From Spirochaetales bacterium (lineage in GTDB: Bacteria; Spirochaetota; Spirochaetia; JABMQR01), in NCBI GenBank assembly GCA_018399255.1, contig JAGYPA010000021.1:1-54999 (forward strand): 54,999 nt of DNA, given 5' to 3'. Within the stretch, counting starts at the first letter, position 1. Each line of letters begins with the position of its first letter. Made by a program: the position numbers and the translations under genes. This document shows, piece by piece, positions 9,388 through 19,739 of the stretch. The notes under the pieces were generated by a model. It saw only the letters and a program-made list of their open reading frames with translations. It had not been told where the DNA came from and did no database searches.

Positions 9388-12081
9388 ATGAACAATTCAC
9401 TGCATGAACAGATTTGCTATCGCATCCTGCTGTCGATTGGAGATTCACTCGAACTCAAAACAATGCTTAGCATGAGTCTGTCATCGTATATCCGGGAGCT
9501 CAGGTGCACACGAGGGGCAGTCTGCTGGTACCGGAGAAAGCCGAACAGAACTTTCGCCTGGCGCTGGCATTTTCCTACCCCGCAAAGATAGAACGCCATG
9601 CGTCCTTCAATACTCTCTATGAAGAAATAATCCATACCACCCACATTGTGAAAGATGAGATCGTCCGTAAAACCGGTGACGGAGTCTACTACGTTATGGG
9701 GATAGGCGATATAGGACTACTGGTGCTTTTCAAGGCCCAGGGTGATATCGACGAAGCCCTCCTGAAAGCCCCTTCAGCCGGTAAACCGCAAACTCGCTGC
9801 CTGCGCACCTGCCGCCATAACGAGGCCTTCAGAGAAAAGCAGTCGCCGCTTCATGGAAATGGCCAACATGCTCCCGGGAATCATAATGGAATTCGATCGA
9901 TCCTACCGGATAACCTTCTTTAACCGGAGAACGCGGAAATCTTCAAGCAGGTCGATTCGAACGAATTCCGCCCCGATACCATCTTCGACTTTTTCCGAAA
10001 AGTGAGGAGGAAGATGTAGGATCTCCCTGCAGCGTATGAAGAGGGGAGCCGATGGTAACCAGGACCTCTGGATGCAGAACAGCCGGAATGAGCAGTTCAA
10101 GGTTAACCTGCTGATATCGCCGGTCAGCTTTCGGAATGAGATATCGGGATTCCGGGGAATCGCTATCGACATCACCAACCGGGTGAAGCTCGAGCAGGAC
10201 CTGATAGCCCGGGACCGGATTCTGCATGCCGTAACCCTGGCCACCCAGGAGCTTATGCGGTCATCCGATTTTTCGGGCCCCCTTGCCAATGCGCTGGGAA
10301 TTATCGGGACGGCTACCGCCATGGATCGCGTCTACTGCTTTGTAAACACCCTGGATAAGCAAGGACGGGTAGTTACCGTCAGTCAGTCGGCCGAATGGAG
10401 CGCCGATACGGCCGAACCGCAGATAGACAATCCGAACCTCCAGAACATTCCTGCAGAGGCGGTTGAACTGTTTCTCTTGCCGCTGCGGAAGAAGGAACCC
10501 TTCCTGGCAATAGTGAGGGAGCTTCCGCCGAGTATGACCAAAGAACTTCTTGACGAACAGGATATTCAGTCGCTGCTGGTCCTTCCCGTCCATATCAAGG
10601 AACGCTTCTGGGGTTTTATCGGATTTGACGACTGCCGGCAGGAACGGCTCTGGTCTGATATCGAACAGGGCCTGCTGGAGCTTTTTGCCGTCTCCCTGGC
10701 TGAAACCATCGAACGGAAGGAAGCCGAAGAGCAGATCAGATCCCTCTATGAAGGGATTCTTGACGATCTCGATACGGCACAGACTATCCAGAACTATATT
10801 CTTCCCTCCTGGGTAACGCGCAAATCCTCCCTGATGATTTCGGCCAACTATCTGCCGACGGAAAAGATCGGAGGAGACCTGTTTGATTGCATAGAGCTGA
10901 CAAAGAATCACTATGTCGTCTACATGGCCGATATTTCCGGGCATGGCGTGCAGGCGGCCCTTATTATGACAGCGGTGAAATCCGTCATCCAGATGGTGGT
11001 AAGTGGAGAACGGCAGGACCTGCAGCCGGGCCGGGTGCTGACCAAGCTCAACAGTCTTCTCAGCGCCGATCTGTTTCACGAGAATTACATGACCCTCTGT
11101 TTCTGTTATATCGACCTCGAGACAATGACCCTGAAGGCGCTCAATGCCGGTCACCCGCCGATGGTGCTGCTGAACTCCGCGAAGCAGACCGTCAAGGTGC
11201 TCGAAGGGCGGGGCGATATTCCCCTTGGATGGCTGCCCGACTACACCTATCAGGATAAGGGGGTCGAGACGGTTTCTCTCGAGCCGGACGATGTAATCTG
11301 TCTGCTTACCGATGGGGTTTTTGACAGTTCCAATGACGAGGGCACCATGCTGGGGGTCGAGCAGTTTTATCAATCTACCGTACAGAAACTGCTTGATGTA
11401 AGCAGTATAATGGTGCCCTTTACCTGTTATGAGATACTGTCGGAGATGGGGTATCATGAGCGGAGCGATGATTATACCTTTGCCGCAATCAGCGTGAGCC
11501 CGGATGTCCGGAAACCTTTGCAGTCCAGGGACGGCGTGACTGTCGGGGACGACGGTGCGGGTCGCGGGGACGGTATGAGTGGTGGGGACAGCGGAGTGAG
11601 TCGCGGAGCCGGTAGTGCCGGTCGCGGGGACGGTATGGGCGGACAGTTTTTCCATATCGCCGAGACGGTATTTTCCCAGGTTTCCCCGGCTGCCGAAGCC
11701 TGTGAATTGTATCTGCATGAAAGCGGGTTCTCGGAGATGACCATAATCAAGGCCAAGATGGTCATTTCGGAATTTCTCTCCAATATAATCAAACACGGGT
11801 ATCGGGAAAAATCCAAGGATGTCGTGCTGATTCAGGTTGACATTACAGACAGTCTGACCGTCACCTTCCGGGACCGGGCCTGCTTCTGGGAAATGCCCCC
11901 GAAAGAGGATTCCTTTTCACTCTTTTTTGATTCCCTCAACCAGGAGAAATCCCATTCAGGCCGCGGTATGCAGATGATCTATTCGGTAACTGAAGATCAT
12001 TCTCGCCGCCGCTGCAACCAGATAAACGAGACCAGCTTCACGATCGCGATAAACGAGGAGCGGGATTTCACAGACCCGTAG
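9388..12081 (+). CDS. PAS-GAF-PP2C (RsbU/SpoIIE) phosphatase fused to RsbW-like HATPase domain
   Basis: A regulator of about 895 residues, broken by a few frameshifts between 9500 and 10030 and clean after 10036. The order is an N-terminal region of unknown fold, a PAS domain (ANMLPGIIMEFDRSYRITFFN), a GAF domain (about 10220-10700), a SpoIIE/PP2C domain with the metal-binding motifs GGDLFD, DISGHG, LTDGVFD and SDDYTF, a Gly-rich linker made of short repeats (11530-11645), and a C-terminal HATPase_c with the N-box EFLSNIIKHG. Such proteins dephosphorylate STAS antagonists; the HATPase domain resembles anti-sigma kinases. Having both activities in one chain suggests a self-contained switch acting on a STAS protein such as the one at 1055-1387. 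Confidence 0.8.
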
Positions 12082-12129
12082 ACATGGATTCGTATCTTCG
12101 GGGGGACCTCCGATATTTCCATTTACCTG

Positions 12130-12451
12130 AGCCAATTTCAAAATGTGAAGCATTTTGAAATTGGCTAATGAAAGGTATCAAAACCCGGGTCAAGAACTTG
12201 ACCTTGGGCAAGCGGCATTCCCGAAGGGAATGCTTGGGACCCGAGGCACTTCGTGCCTCCGTTCCGCCCCTAAGGGTGCCGCAGATTACTGCGGGGGGTA
12301 TCTCAACAAGGGCAAGCGAAAGCTTGCCCCCGGGTTAGCGAAGCTTACCCCACGATCCCGGCACTCGCTCGGGAATGGAACCAACAAGTTGCTTCCGCTC
12401 CTCTCGCTTCGTTTGGGAATCAATACGTCGCTCTTGCTTTTTACAAGAGCC
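12130..12451 (+). repeat. Repeat A copy 1: hairpin-array element inside its host repeat
   Basis: Outer flanks are a perfect 15-bp stem hairpin (12131-12165) and a GCTCTTG hairpin (12430-12450). Between them lies a core of about 251 bp (12168-12418) starting ATGAAAGGTATC and ending TTTGGGA, then AT. The core is consecutive small hairpins: GGTCAAG-AA-CTTGACC, GCATTCCC-GAA-GGGAATGC, GAGGCAC-TTC-GTGCCTC, CCGCAG-ATTA-CTGCGG, GGGCAAGC-GAAA-GCTTGCC, GGGTTAGC-GAA-GCTTACC and GGAACCAAC-AA-GTTGCTTCC. No coding sense is apparent. Other copies lie at 17773, 22616, 38107 and 39655 in the opposite orientation. Confidence 0.85.
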
Positions 12452-12531
12452 ACACCTTACTGGTCTTTTCTTTTAAAGATCCTTCATAGCTGCTAAAAGT
12501 ACTATCATTTCTTGACATAGTCTGCTCCTAC

Positions 12532-12826
12532 TTGTTTAAAAAGGCATTCAATGATTTTTATATGCTTACTTTTCATGGAGATAGAATGCAATACAATACC
12601 ACAATCTTTCTCCGTAATAGAAAGGAAAAAAATAATTGTCAAGCTGTAATCGGAAGATATGAGAGGTTGGAGGGCTATAGAGGAAATGGATATAGACTTC
12701 CTTCGCGCAACCGTTGAGGATCATGCCGAACGAATCAATACACTTGTGAATGTCAAGGAAGTTTTCACTGGATCAACAGGTGGCGAATGGATGATGGATG
12801 TGTACTTGAGGTTTGATGATATTTAA
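12532..12826 (+). pseudogene. Small AT-rich coding remnant, function unknown
   Basis: Two overlapping frames read as one short protein of about 95 residues with a shift near 12650. The first part is MFKKAFNDFYMLTFHGDRM-like; the second reads DIDFLRATVEDHAERINTL and ends YLRFDDI. Base composition is clearly more AT-rich than the flanks. I do not recognise the family. It precedes the RloA-like gene by 115 bp and could belong to the same transferred unit. Confidence 0.35.
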
Positions 12827-12940
12827 GATGTTATTTTGTTAGATAACGGCAAAATGGTAAAATACTATTTGACAAATAATTTAAATAGCAGTACATGTAG
12901 AATATAATTTTGCAATATTTATGCAAAATGGAGGTGTTAT

Positions 12941-14273
12941 ATGTTGTTGAAATTCAAGATAAAGGAGCACAAATCCTTCCAAGGATGAATGTGTGTTCTC
13001 TATGAAAGTCGCCCGAAGCAGAAAGGGCTGGACTACAGTATCCTCTCAGAGAAGATCCGGGCGTAACGTTCATAAAGCTTTGAGCTCGGCGGTCATCTAT
13101 GGCCCCAATGCCTCGGGCAAGACCAACATCATCGGGGCGATGGAGACCTTCAAGCAGATAGTGCTTCGCGGTAATATTCGAAATGTTGAGGTAAAGGATT
13201 CTCCCAATCTTGCATCCAACACTTGAGCTGATACCGAACAATACGCTTGATACCGCCGAGTCAGTGGATTTTCCATTGAGTTCATAGATCAGGGTTCCTC
13301 TTCAATTATGCAATTTCCGCTGATCTTGGGCGATTCTTGGAGCGGGATTATGAACGGAAGGTGCTCATGGAGACTCTTCATGTCAATCTTGCCTCGTATT
13401 TTCCGTGGTAATTCAACTCTCTTCCAGATTGGGGACATGGGGGTGTTCAATCTACTTAGTTCCTGCGTATGAGCAGAACCAGAATAGTGCGGCGGCCTTG
13501 GCCCAAGCGACCTCCATAATGAGGAGCTGTTTCTCTTGCCAATGGATTCAAGATCATGTTCAGCGCAAAGCTGGTCTCGATGATTTCCAAGTGGATGGAC
13601 AAAGAGCTTCATCGTCATCTATCGGTCGGATTCAATGCATCTGGTCCGTAAGTTCTCCGAGCAGAAAAAACGGTCGATCTTCATCGAAAAGACACTAAAC
13701 AGTGCCGACCATGTTCGGTGTCAATTCGAATACCTTGGGTACGGCGTATTGGACGGGGAACATGAGGAAGCACAGCTTTGCTCCATTTTCAAAAGGGAAT
13801 CAAACATGCGCGCAATTCAGTGGAGCTATTGTGGCTTCGAGTCGTACGGAACAATCCGTTTCATCAACCTGTTCCCTCTTGTCCTGCAAGTCTTGCAACA
13901 AGGGGCATCTTGGTCGTCGATAGCAATTTGATGCATCCATCCATCCTATTGCGTTGATGAATATCCTTAACGCTGTTTCACAACGATGAGCTGAACACCC
14001 ACAGAGCACAGTTGGTGTTCAATACGCACAATCCGATCTTTCACAATTCCAATTTGTTCAGAAGGGACGAGATCAAGTTCGTGGATCGTGATGATGAAGG
14101 ACGCATTCACGGCACACTGTTCATTATCTGATTTCGGTACTGCAGGAGTGAACGGAGTACGGAAGACCGAAGACTACATGAAGAACTATTTCGTCGATCG
14201 ATACGGGGCGATAAAAAGCATCGATCTCGCGCCGGTCATACGGAGCCTTCTCGACAAGAATAAGGAGGAGTAG
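12941..14273 (+). pseudogene. RloA-like AAA ATPase (AAA_21 type), multiple frameshifts
   Basis: Starts at ATG 12941 after a strong GGAGGTG site; a TTTAAA-17 bp-TATAAT promoter lies about 40 bp upstream. The N terminus (MLLKFKIKEHKSF) and Walker A (YGPNASGKTN, 13097-13126) are typical of AAA_21/RloA-type ATPases. The C-terminal part reads QLVFNTHNPIF...LFRRDEIKFVDRD...GVRKTEDYMKNYFVDRYGA, the usual end of this family. At least six frameshifts interrupt it. It runs directly into the RloB-like gene, and this pair is found as a defence-linked module near restriction loci in other bacteria. Low GC against the neighbours suggests acquisition. Whether it is broken in the cell or only in the sequence is open. 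Confidence 0.75.
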
Positions 14274-14934
14274 ATGAAGATGAAACTATCAAAACCTTTC
14301 TACTTCTCGGTCGAGGGTGAAACAGAAGATTGGTATCTGCAATGGTTGAGCAAAAGCATCAATGCTTTACCACAGGCTAAATTCAAGTCTTCGTTCGACT
14401 GCAAGATAGAAAGATCCTCTCTCCCGGGCCAAGCATAAGCGTCTTGGGGAGAACTGAGATCTTCCACATATTCGATCGTGAAAGCGAGAATGGAGTTCAT
14501 GTCGACAATTCGAGACGACGAGGCGAATAGAAGGAAGCACAAGGTAGGAAAGGCCATCAAGTATACGCTCGGTTACAGCAATTTTGCTTTCGACCTATGG
14601 ATGGTGCTCCATAAAGCTGATTGCAATAGGTCCTTGAGTTATCGCCACCAGTATCTGGATCCAATAAACAGGGCATATCAGGAACACTTCTCGGATATGG
14701 ATGAGTATAAGAAAGAAAATAACTTCAGAGATTGCTGTCAAAACTGACATTGGATGATGTATGCACAGCAATCAATAGGGCTGACAGAATCATGGAGATA
14801 AATAGGGAAAATGGGTGGCCTGAGCAACATTTCTGTGGTATAGTTATTATACGGTCAATCCATCCACTCTCTATCGGAGAGGTAGTAATATCTTCAAACA
14901 ATGCAAGATCCCTCCATATGATAGATTGCGATAG
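14274..14934 (+). pseudogene. RloB-like protein, frameshifted
   Basis: Begins at ATG 14274 immediately after the RloA-like stop, with AAGGAGGAG just upstream. The N terminus, KPFYFSVEGETEDWYLQWLS, matches the RloB family signature (a toprim-like FSVEGETE strand-loop). The C-terminal part, LTLDDVCTAINRADRIME followed by ENGWPEQHFCG, also matches RloB proteins. The middle shifts frame several times. Together with the upstream ATPase it forms a two-gene candidate anti-phage module. Molecular function of the pair is not established by the sequence. Confidence 0.75.
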
Positions 14935-15535
14935 ACTCCTAGGTTTTTTCAATCGTGTTGTGTTTCCATCCCAGAGGAAATCCGAGAATCTTGCATCACG
15001 GTGTTTTGCTCCTACCGCGGGCTACTGTTCGAGAAGGATAGCGCCGAGAATAAAGAAGAGGCATGGTTGTGGGTGTGGCGGTAGAAGTCAGGAGGTTGGA
15101 AACAGCGCATCTGCACCAATTTTTTCGATTAAGGGTCGGCGACTTCTGACGACTCTATCGGAAACTCTTGGTTTGCCTTGGCGATGTAGTATCGGCAGGC
15201 GTCAAACGCGTAAGAAGCCTGTGATAAGTTTTGGAATGAGAAAACTTTTGTTTAATTCAATAGTAGTGTACCCATGTGATATCGAAACACATCTGAAGGT
15301 AGAAGGTTATGGATTCAGATTCAACTCATCAAAGCTAACAGCTTATTCAGGTTTCTTTCATGATAAAGAAAATTATTACGAGTCTGCATCCGGGGGTGGG
15401 GCTCCATCAGCTCATTCCAGATCAGCAACTGTTCGTCACCAATGTCCCAACCAGTACCAGCTGGAGTTCTCTATCTCACCCACCAGCTGACTTGCATGAG
15501 CCCGTGGTCATCGTAGAGAAAACTCCTCACACTCC
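14935..15535. other. Unassigned 600-bp stretch
   Basis: No intact frame and no recognisable motif on either strand. Composition drifts from AT-rich to GC-rich towards the glycosyltransferase, so it may hold the junction between two acquired segments. Confidence 0.4.
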
Positions 15536-16807
15536 TCACATACTCGCTTGGTCAGCTAACGGCTTCTCCAACTCGTCTACATAGCGGGGAAAAGGAGAAT
15601 TCCTCTACTGCCGTGGCTCGCCCGCCTTTGCCAGTTTACGTACAGCTCGGGGTCGGTCATAAGCTCCCGTAAAGAGGCGGCGAGGGCGTTCTTGTCGTCA
15701 GGCGGAAATATCAGGGCATTCTCTCGATGCCGCAGAAACTCACCCTGGCCCCCCCGTTAGCCTGTGCTGACAACGGCAAGCCCGGAAGCCATCGCCTCAA
15801 TATGGGTGAGTCCGAAGGGCTCTTCCCAGATCGAAGGAAAGACAAAAATATCATGATCGATAGACAGCCCCCATTTCGCTGTGCGGGACAAGTCCGGCAA
15901 AATTGGTGTCAACCCCGAATTTGACTGAGCTTTCGTGCAGAGCTTGCCGTGTCTCTTTCCGGTCCTTTGCCGGCGATGGTAACGATTGAATTCAGGAAGG
16001 TCGATGATTACGAAGATGCGACTTTGGATTCGTGGCGACATCAGATTCAGGAAGGCCGGCAGATTCTGGAAGACCCGCAGATTTGGGAAAGCCGGGCTGG
16101 CACCACAAAGGCAGTCCGAGGCTTTTATCAGGGTGTGAACCTTTGTAGGGATAGGCGCGGCATAGAGAATGCGGACCGCTTGCCCATGGTCGAGCGTTTC
16201 CCGCTGGGAGGAACTGTTCAAGCGGGATTCTGATAGATTACCCGTGAATCTGGTATGGCCAGTCCTTTTTGCCGTAAGGTTCCGTTTGAGCAAGTTTGCT
16301 GATGCAGGTGGTACAGGAGAACCTGATGCCCACAAGGTGATGTCAGGAGTTATGAAGGTATCGAATCCAGCGGACGGCTGTCTTGGGCTTGAGGGAAAAG
16401 GGGGCGGGCAGAAAGCCGGCGATGTTTTCATCGTTGAAGGTGTAGTAACCAGCACGACCCGGAAGCCTCTGCCGTCCGGGCGGGGGCCGGGTGAGCCGCG
16501 GCAGGCTCCAGATGAAGATTACACTCCGGGGCTGTCTGCCCGATGGCCCTGACGGTTTCCCGATGGTTATTGCCTGGCAGTCTGTACCCGAAACCCCCGG
16601 CGCTGAACCGGGCTGGTTCGCTGAACGGATGGTAGACCTGCAGGGTCCGGGTGATTTGCGGAGTGTTTTCCGAGCTCTCATGGTTAGATGTGAGGATTCT
16701 CACCTCATGCCCTCTTTCTTCAGATAACCGACTACCTGGGCGCAGAGAATTTCGTAACCGCCAAGGATATGAGGCGGATAGAGATTGGAAATGATCAATA
16801 TCTTCAT
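15536..16807 (-). pseudogene. GT4-family glycosyltransferase, multiple frameshifts
   Basis: The reconstructed start is ATG 16807, reading MKILIISNLYPPHILGGYE, the classical GT4 N terminus with its Gly-rich loop. The diagnostic C-terminal domain DIFVFPSIWEEPFGLTHIEAMASG (split: DIFVFPSIWEEPFGL then THIEAMASG) carries the E-x7-E donor-binding motif. The end reads ENALIFPPDDKNALAASL...RYVDELEKPLADQASM with stop at 15536-15538. About 420 residues, the usual length. Frameshifts lie in the middle third. GT4 enzymes move sugars from NDP-sugar donors with retention. It fits the surface-polysaccharide theme of 3-9 kb but lies on the other strand beyond the island boundary. Confidence 0.8.
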
Positions 16808-16943
16808 GCAGACAGTGTACTGCATGTCCGACCAATGCCAACAGAAATACGATTTCCGTCGAACGTTTCCGTCGGATCAGTTTCGTCCGGAAGTGTATCA
16901 GATTCCAAAAAGAGAGAGGGAAATCGGATTCCCACCGATTTCT

Positions 16944-17362
16944 GGCGCCCGGCGGGCGCTTAAGGCAGCCTCACTTCACACATGGCGCACGAGTAGCTGG
17001 AACGAAGCAAATATGTTCTTTCAGGGCAAAGAGCTGCTATGAGGGGTTCGAAAACCTTAAGCCTGGCTTAAAACACACGTGTCGCACGAGTAGAAAGGGG
17101 TGTGATTTTGCAGGGGCCAGCGACCGAAAAAACATGTATTTTAACGTGCTTACGCCCTTCTATACACAGCAGGCCTGCTGATTGAGGCGGCTTATCGGGA
17201 GACCATTTGGCATTTTGCTCGTGTGACGTGTGTATATTGAGCCGACCTTAGCAGTTTTTCAGGCCCTGATGCAGATTTCTATGAAGCAAGGACTTACTGA
17301 CTGAAAAATTTCTACTCGTGCGACATGTGTAAAGTGAGCCGACCTTAGCGCCCGCCGGGCGC
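16944..17362. repeat. Repeat B copy 1: four-site inverted element
   Basis: Four copies of a CACATGTCGCACGAGTAG-like site sit as two direct copies (16979-16996, 17076-17093) followed by two inverted ones (17218-17232, 17312-17329). The outer pair is capped by GCGCCCGGCGGGCGC-type hairpins at both ends (16944 and 17348). The element is therefore a nested inverted repeat of about 419 bp. A non-coding centre of about 125 bp contains no recognisable gene. Confidence 0.8.
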
Positions 17363-17500
17363 TAAGAAGCGGTGGAAATTGCAAATTTCCTCCTTATTTC
17401 TGGGAAATCGAAGATTTCCCAGGGGAAATCCGATTTCCACCGGAAATCCAGTTTCTTTAGAAATCCAGTTTCCACCGCTTCTGAGCGCCCGATGGGCGGA
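17363..17500. repeat. Hairpin cluster enclosed by a 14-bp inverted repeat
   Basis: AGAAGCGGTGGAAA (17365-17378) and its exact complement (17469-17482) enclose small hairpins such as GGGAAATC-GAA-GATTTCCC. GCGCCC hairpins lie outside. The same module, with different inner hairpins, accompanies repeat B at 39229-39300 and its outer edge at 54767-54800. Confidence 0.75.
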
Positions 17501-17772
17501 AAAGCCTTGCTGTAAAAGGGTGTAAATAATCTGTGTCATGGTGTTTGGACTGCAGTGAGATCGGAATCCTGCTCCCGACCGCTGTCTGCTGGCGGCCGCC
17601 GCCCGTAAAGACTCGTGTAAGGTAAGCTCGACTGAAATCCTTTGAGACCTGAGTGAGCACACCAATTAGTTGTAGTGATAATTCCGACAGGCTCCTTGTG
17701 TAAGTTGACCCTGCAAACGCCTGATCATTTTAGAACTATTTCTCATTACATTTGTGACTCTTTTTATCTCTT

Positions 17773-18041
17773 ATTCCCAAACGAAGCGAGAGGAGCGGAA
17801 GCAACTTGTTGGTTCCATTCCCGAGCGAGTGCCGGGATCGTGGGGTAAGCTTCGCTAACCCGGGGGCAAGCTTCGCTTGCCCTTTGAGATACCGCCGCAG
17901 AGTACTGCAGTTACCCGTGAAGGCGGAACGGAGGCACGAAAAGTGCCTCGGGTTAGCATTCCGGCCCAGAATGCCGCTTACCGTAGGTAAGCCGCTTGCC
18001 TAAGGTCAAGTTCTTGACCCGGGTTTTGATACCTTTCATTT
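17773..18041 (-). repeat. Repeat A copy 2
   Basis: On the minus strand it begins ATGAAAGGTATC at 18041 and ends TTTGGGAAT near 17773. It keeps the same chain of hairpins as copy 1, but the second hairpin is replaced by two (GCTTACC/GGTAAGC and GCATTC/GAATGC), and the CCGCAG hairpin has diverged to CTGCAGTACTCTGCGG. Flanking sequence on both sides differs from the other copies. Confidence 0.85.
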
Positions 18042-18054
18042 TTCTCAGCCGCAA

Positions 18055-18403
18055 TGCTATTTCAATATGGGGATAAATAGCTATCTTATGGTAATTCTTA
18101 CCTGTATATTCATGTGGATCCTGTATTTCAAAAAACCCCTTTCAGTCGGATTCGATGCTTCCGTTCAAGGCTTCTTCAGCATTTTTATTGCTTCTTCCTG
18201 GTTCCTTTATAGGTGCTTGTAATGTGTTCAAACTGGGGAAATTCAGCAATGAAGTCATCTCCTTCTTTATCCAATCAATGCATATTAATACATATCAGCT
18301 CCTTTCTATTCCAACTTGTTTCATAATTCTGGTAACTAACCCTATTGGAATATTTTTTTTTACCGTAGATAGAATTGGTATAGATCTTCTCCCGCTCCTT
18401 TGA
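18055..18403 (+). pseudogene. AT-rich membrane-protein remnant
   Basis: Hydrophobic peptides appear in two frames (MVILTCIFMWILYFKKPL, then SSAFLLLLPGSFIGACNVF and LLSIPTCFIILVTNPIGI) and look like helices of one polytopic protein split by a frameshift. It could be part of a polysaccharide polymerase or transporter; no family is recognisable. AT content is well above the flanks. Confidence 0.35.
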
Positions 18404-19700
18404 TCATGATATGATGGCAGCTTCCTGATATTCTATCCAAGACCCAGCCATTGACGGAACCAGGGAAAAACTTCTTTCTGCATGTATCACGGTCGAAGCG
18501 GTGTGCCCCCGGCATGTGAGGAGTTTTCGGGGCCTCAGGATGACCGGCTTTAGCATACACGGGCAAGCTGATGAAATGCCGCCGGGTCTCCCAGCCAGGT
18601 GAGGGTCATCAGGCGGCCTGGACCAGGGCAGGGGAGGGAGCTCGCATGGAAGAATGTCGGGATACCCCATAAACTGTGACAAGAGCGGAATATAGATCAT
18701 CCAGGTATGGGTGAAGCTGGTGTAGGATGAAATCTTTCAGGTGGTCATGAACCTGAGTCACCGAAAGCGGCGGATTCGCTCGTCATATCCGGCAAAGACA
18801 GTTGGTGCGCAGACCTCCGCCGGAAAGCCCGCCGCATCCGATTCGTTCGGAATCAATTTCCGGCGAGGACGAGAGAATATCGAGGGCGAGCCTGTCATTT
18901 CGTACAGGGAAATTCCCGGCCGTGTGAGCCCAGCGCAGGGCAAGGGATTGGCGACGGTATCTTCGTATGCGGCGGCAAAATTGATTGTATGCGGCAATTT
19001 GATCGGCATCGGGGAAATCGGCATCAGTGTGTCGGTTGAGAATGCGGAAACGTGTGACGGAGCAGCGTAAGCATCAGCATCAGCATCAGCCTTCCCGATA
19101 TCCCTGCGGTCTCGACAGCTGTTCACATTAACGTTTGTTTTTGATCTTCCGGTCAGTTCACGCCGTTCATTAACCGCTGAGCATCTGCCGGACAGCAGCT
19201 CGGGAATATCATGCCGGATCTACCCTGCGGCTTCAAAGGAATCCATCAACACCAGCACCCCGAATCACCGGGCAAGTTCATTTGCCCAGGCGGCGCCCCG
19301 TAATAAGATCCGCTGGTGTTCTTCGATCAGGGGCGGGAGCGTATCGGCAGTCGGGTAATCTTTTCACCGCCGAAATATTTGAATCCTCCGTGATCGTGAA
19401 ATGCCAGAATGCGGGATTTTTCTCCGACCTTCCCAACCCGGGCTTCGGGTAGAACGCCTTCGTGGGCGGGCCGAAAGGTGTCTGCAGGTGAGCTCATGAT
19501 TTCCAGTCCATGTAGGCTGATATATGGGTTGATGTCCACACCAATGGTGCTGAGAGTTTGTCCGGTTGTCGGGGATGTCAGTGCACGGGGATCGAAGTCG
19601 GCCTCGGGCTGAGGCAGATTTTTCGAGCTGGGAGGGCAGGGCGTAAAGTTCGGCTAAACTTTTCCCGGGCGACTCCTTCCAGTCACATCAATATCGGTCC
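18404..19700 (-). other. Frameshifted minus-strand coding region, function unknown
   Basis: Peptides in shifting frames read like real protein: INPYISLHGLEIMSSPADTF, KSRILAFHDHGGFKYFGGEK, NFAAAYEDTVANPLP and FPAEVCAPTVFAGYDERIRR. A small CATCAG repeat lies at 19073-19090. It follows the GH9 gene on the same strand. I cannot assign a family, and it may be the C-terminal part of the GH9 protein or a separate carbohydrate enzyme. Confidence 0.4.
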
Positions 19701-19739
19701 CACTGCGGTGAGTGAAAGAACCCGGATGCGGGCCTTCTC

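Noticed and set aside
12082..12130. Rho-independent terminator after the PP2C regulator
   Set aside because: CGGGGGGACCTCCG can pair only weakly and no T-run follows.
12155..12496. Open frame starting MKGIKTRVKNL conserved at the start of several repeat A copies
   Set aside because: The peptide similarity follows from the conserved hairpin DNA. Downstream stems change frame and sequence freely between copies, and no ribosome-binding site precedes the ATG.
16944..17362. Repeat B as an integron attC-type site
   Set aside because: No GTTRRRY core, no integron integrase and no cassette structure; the four-site geometry also does not fit.
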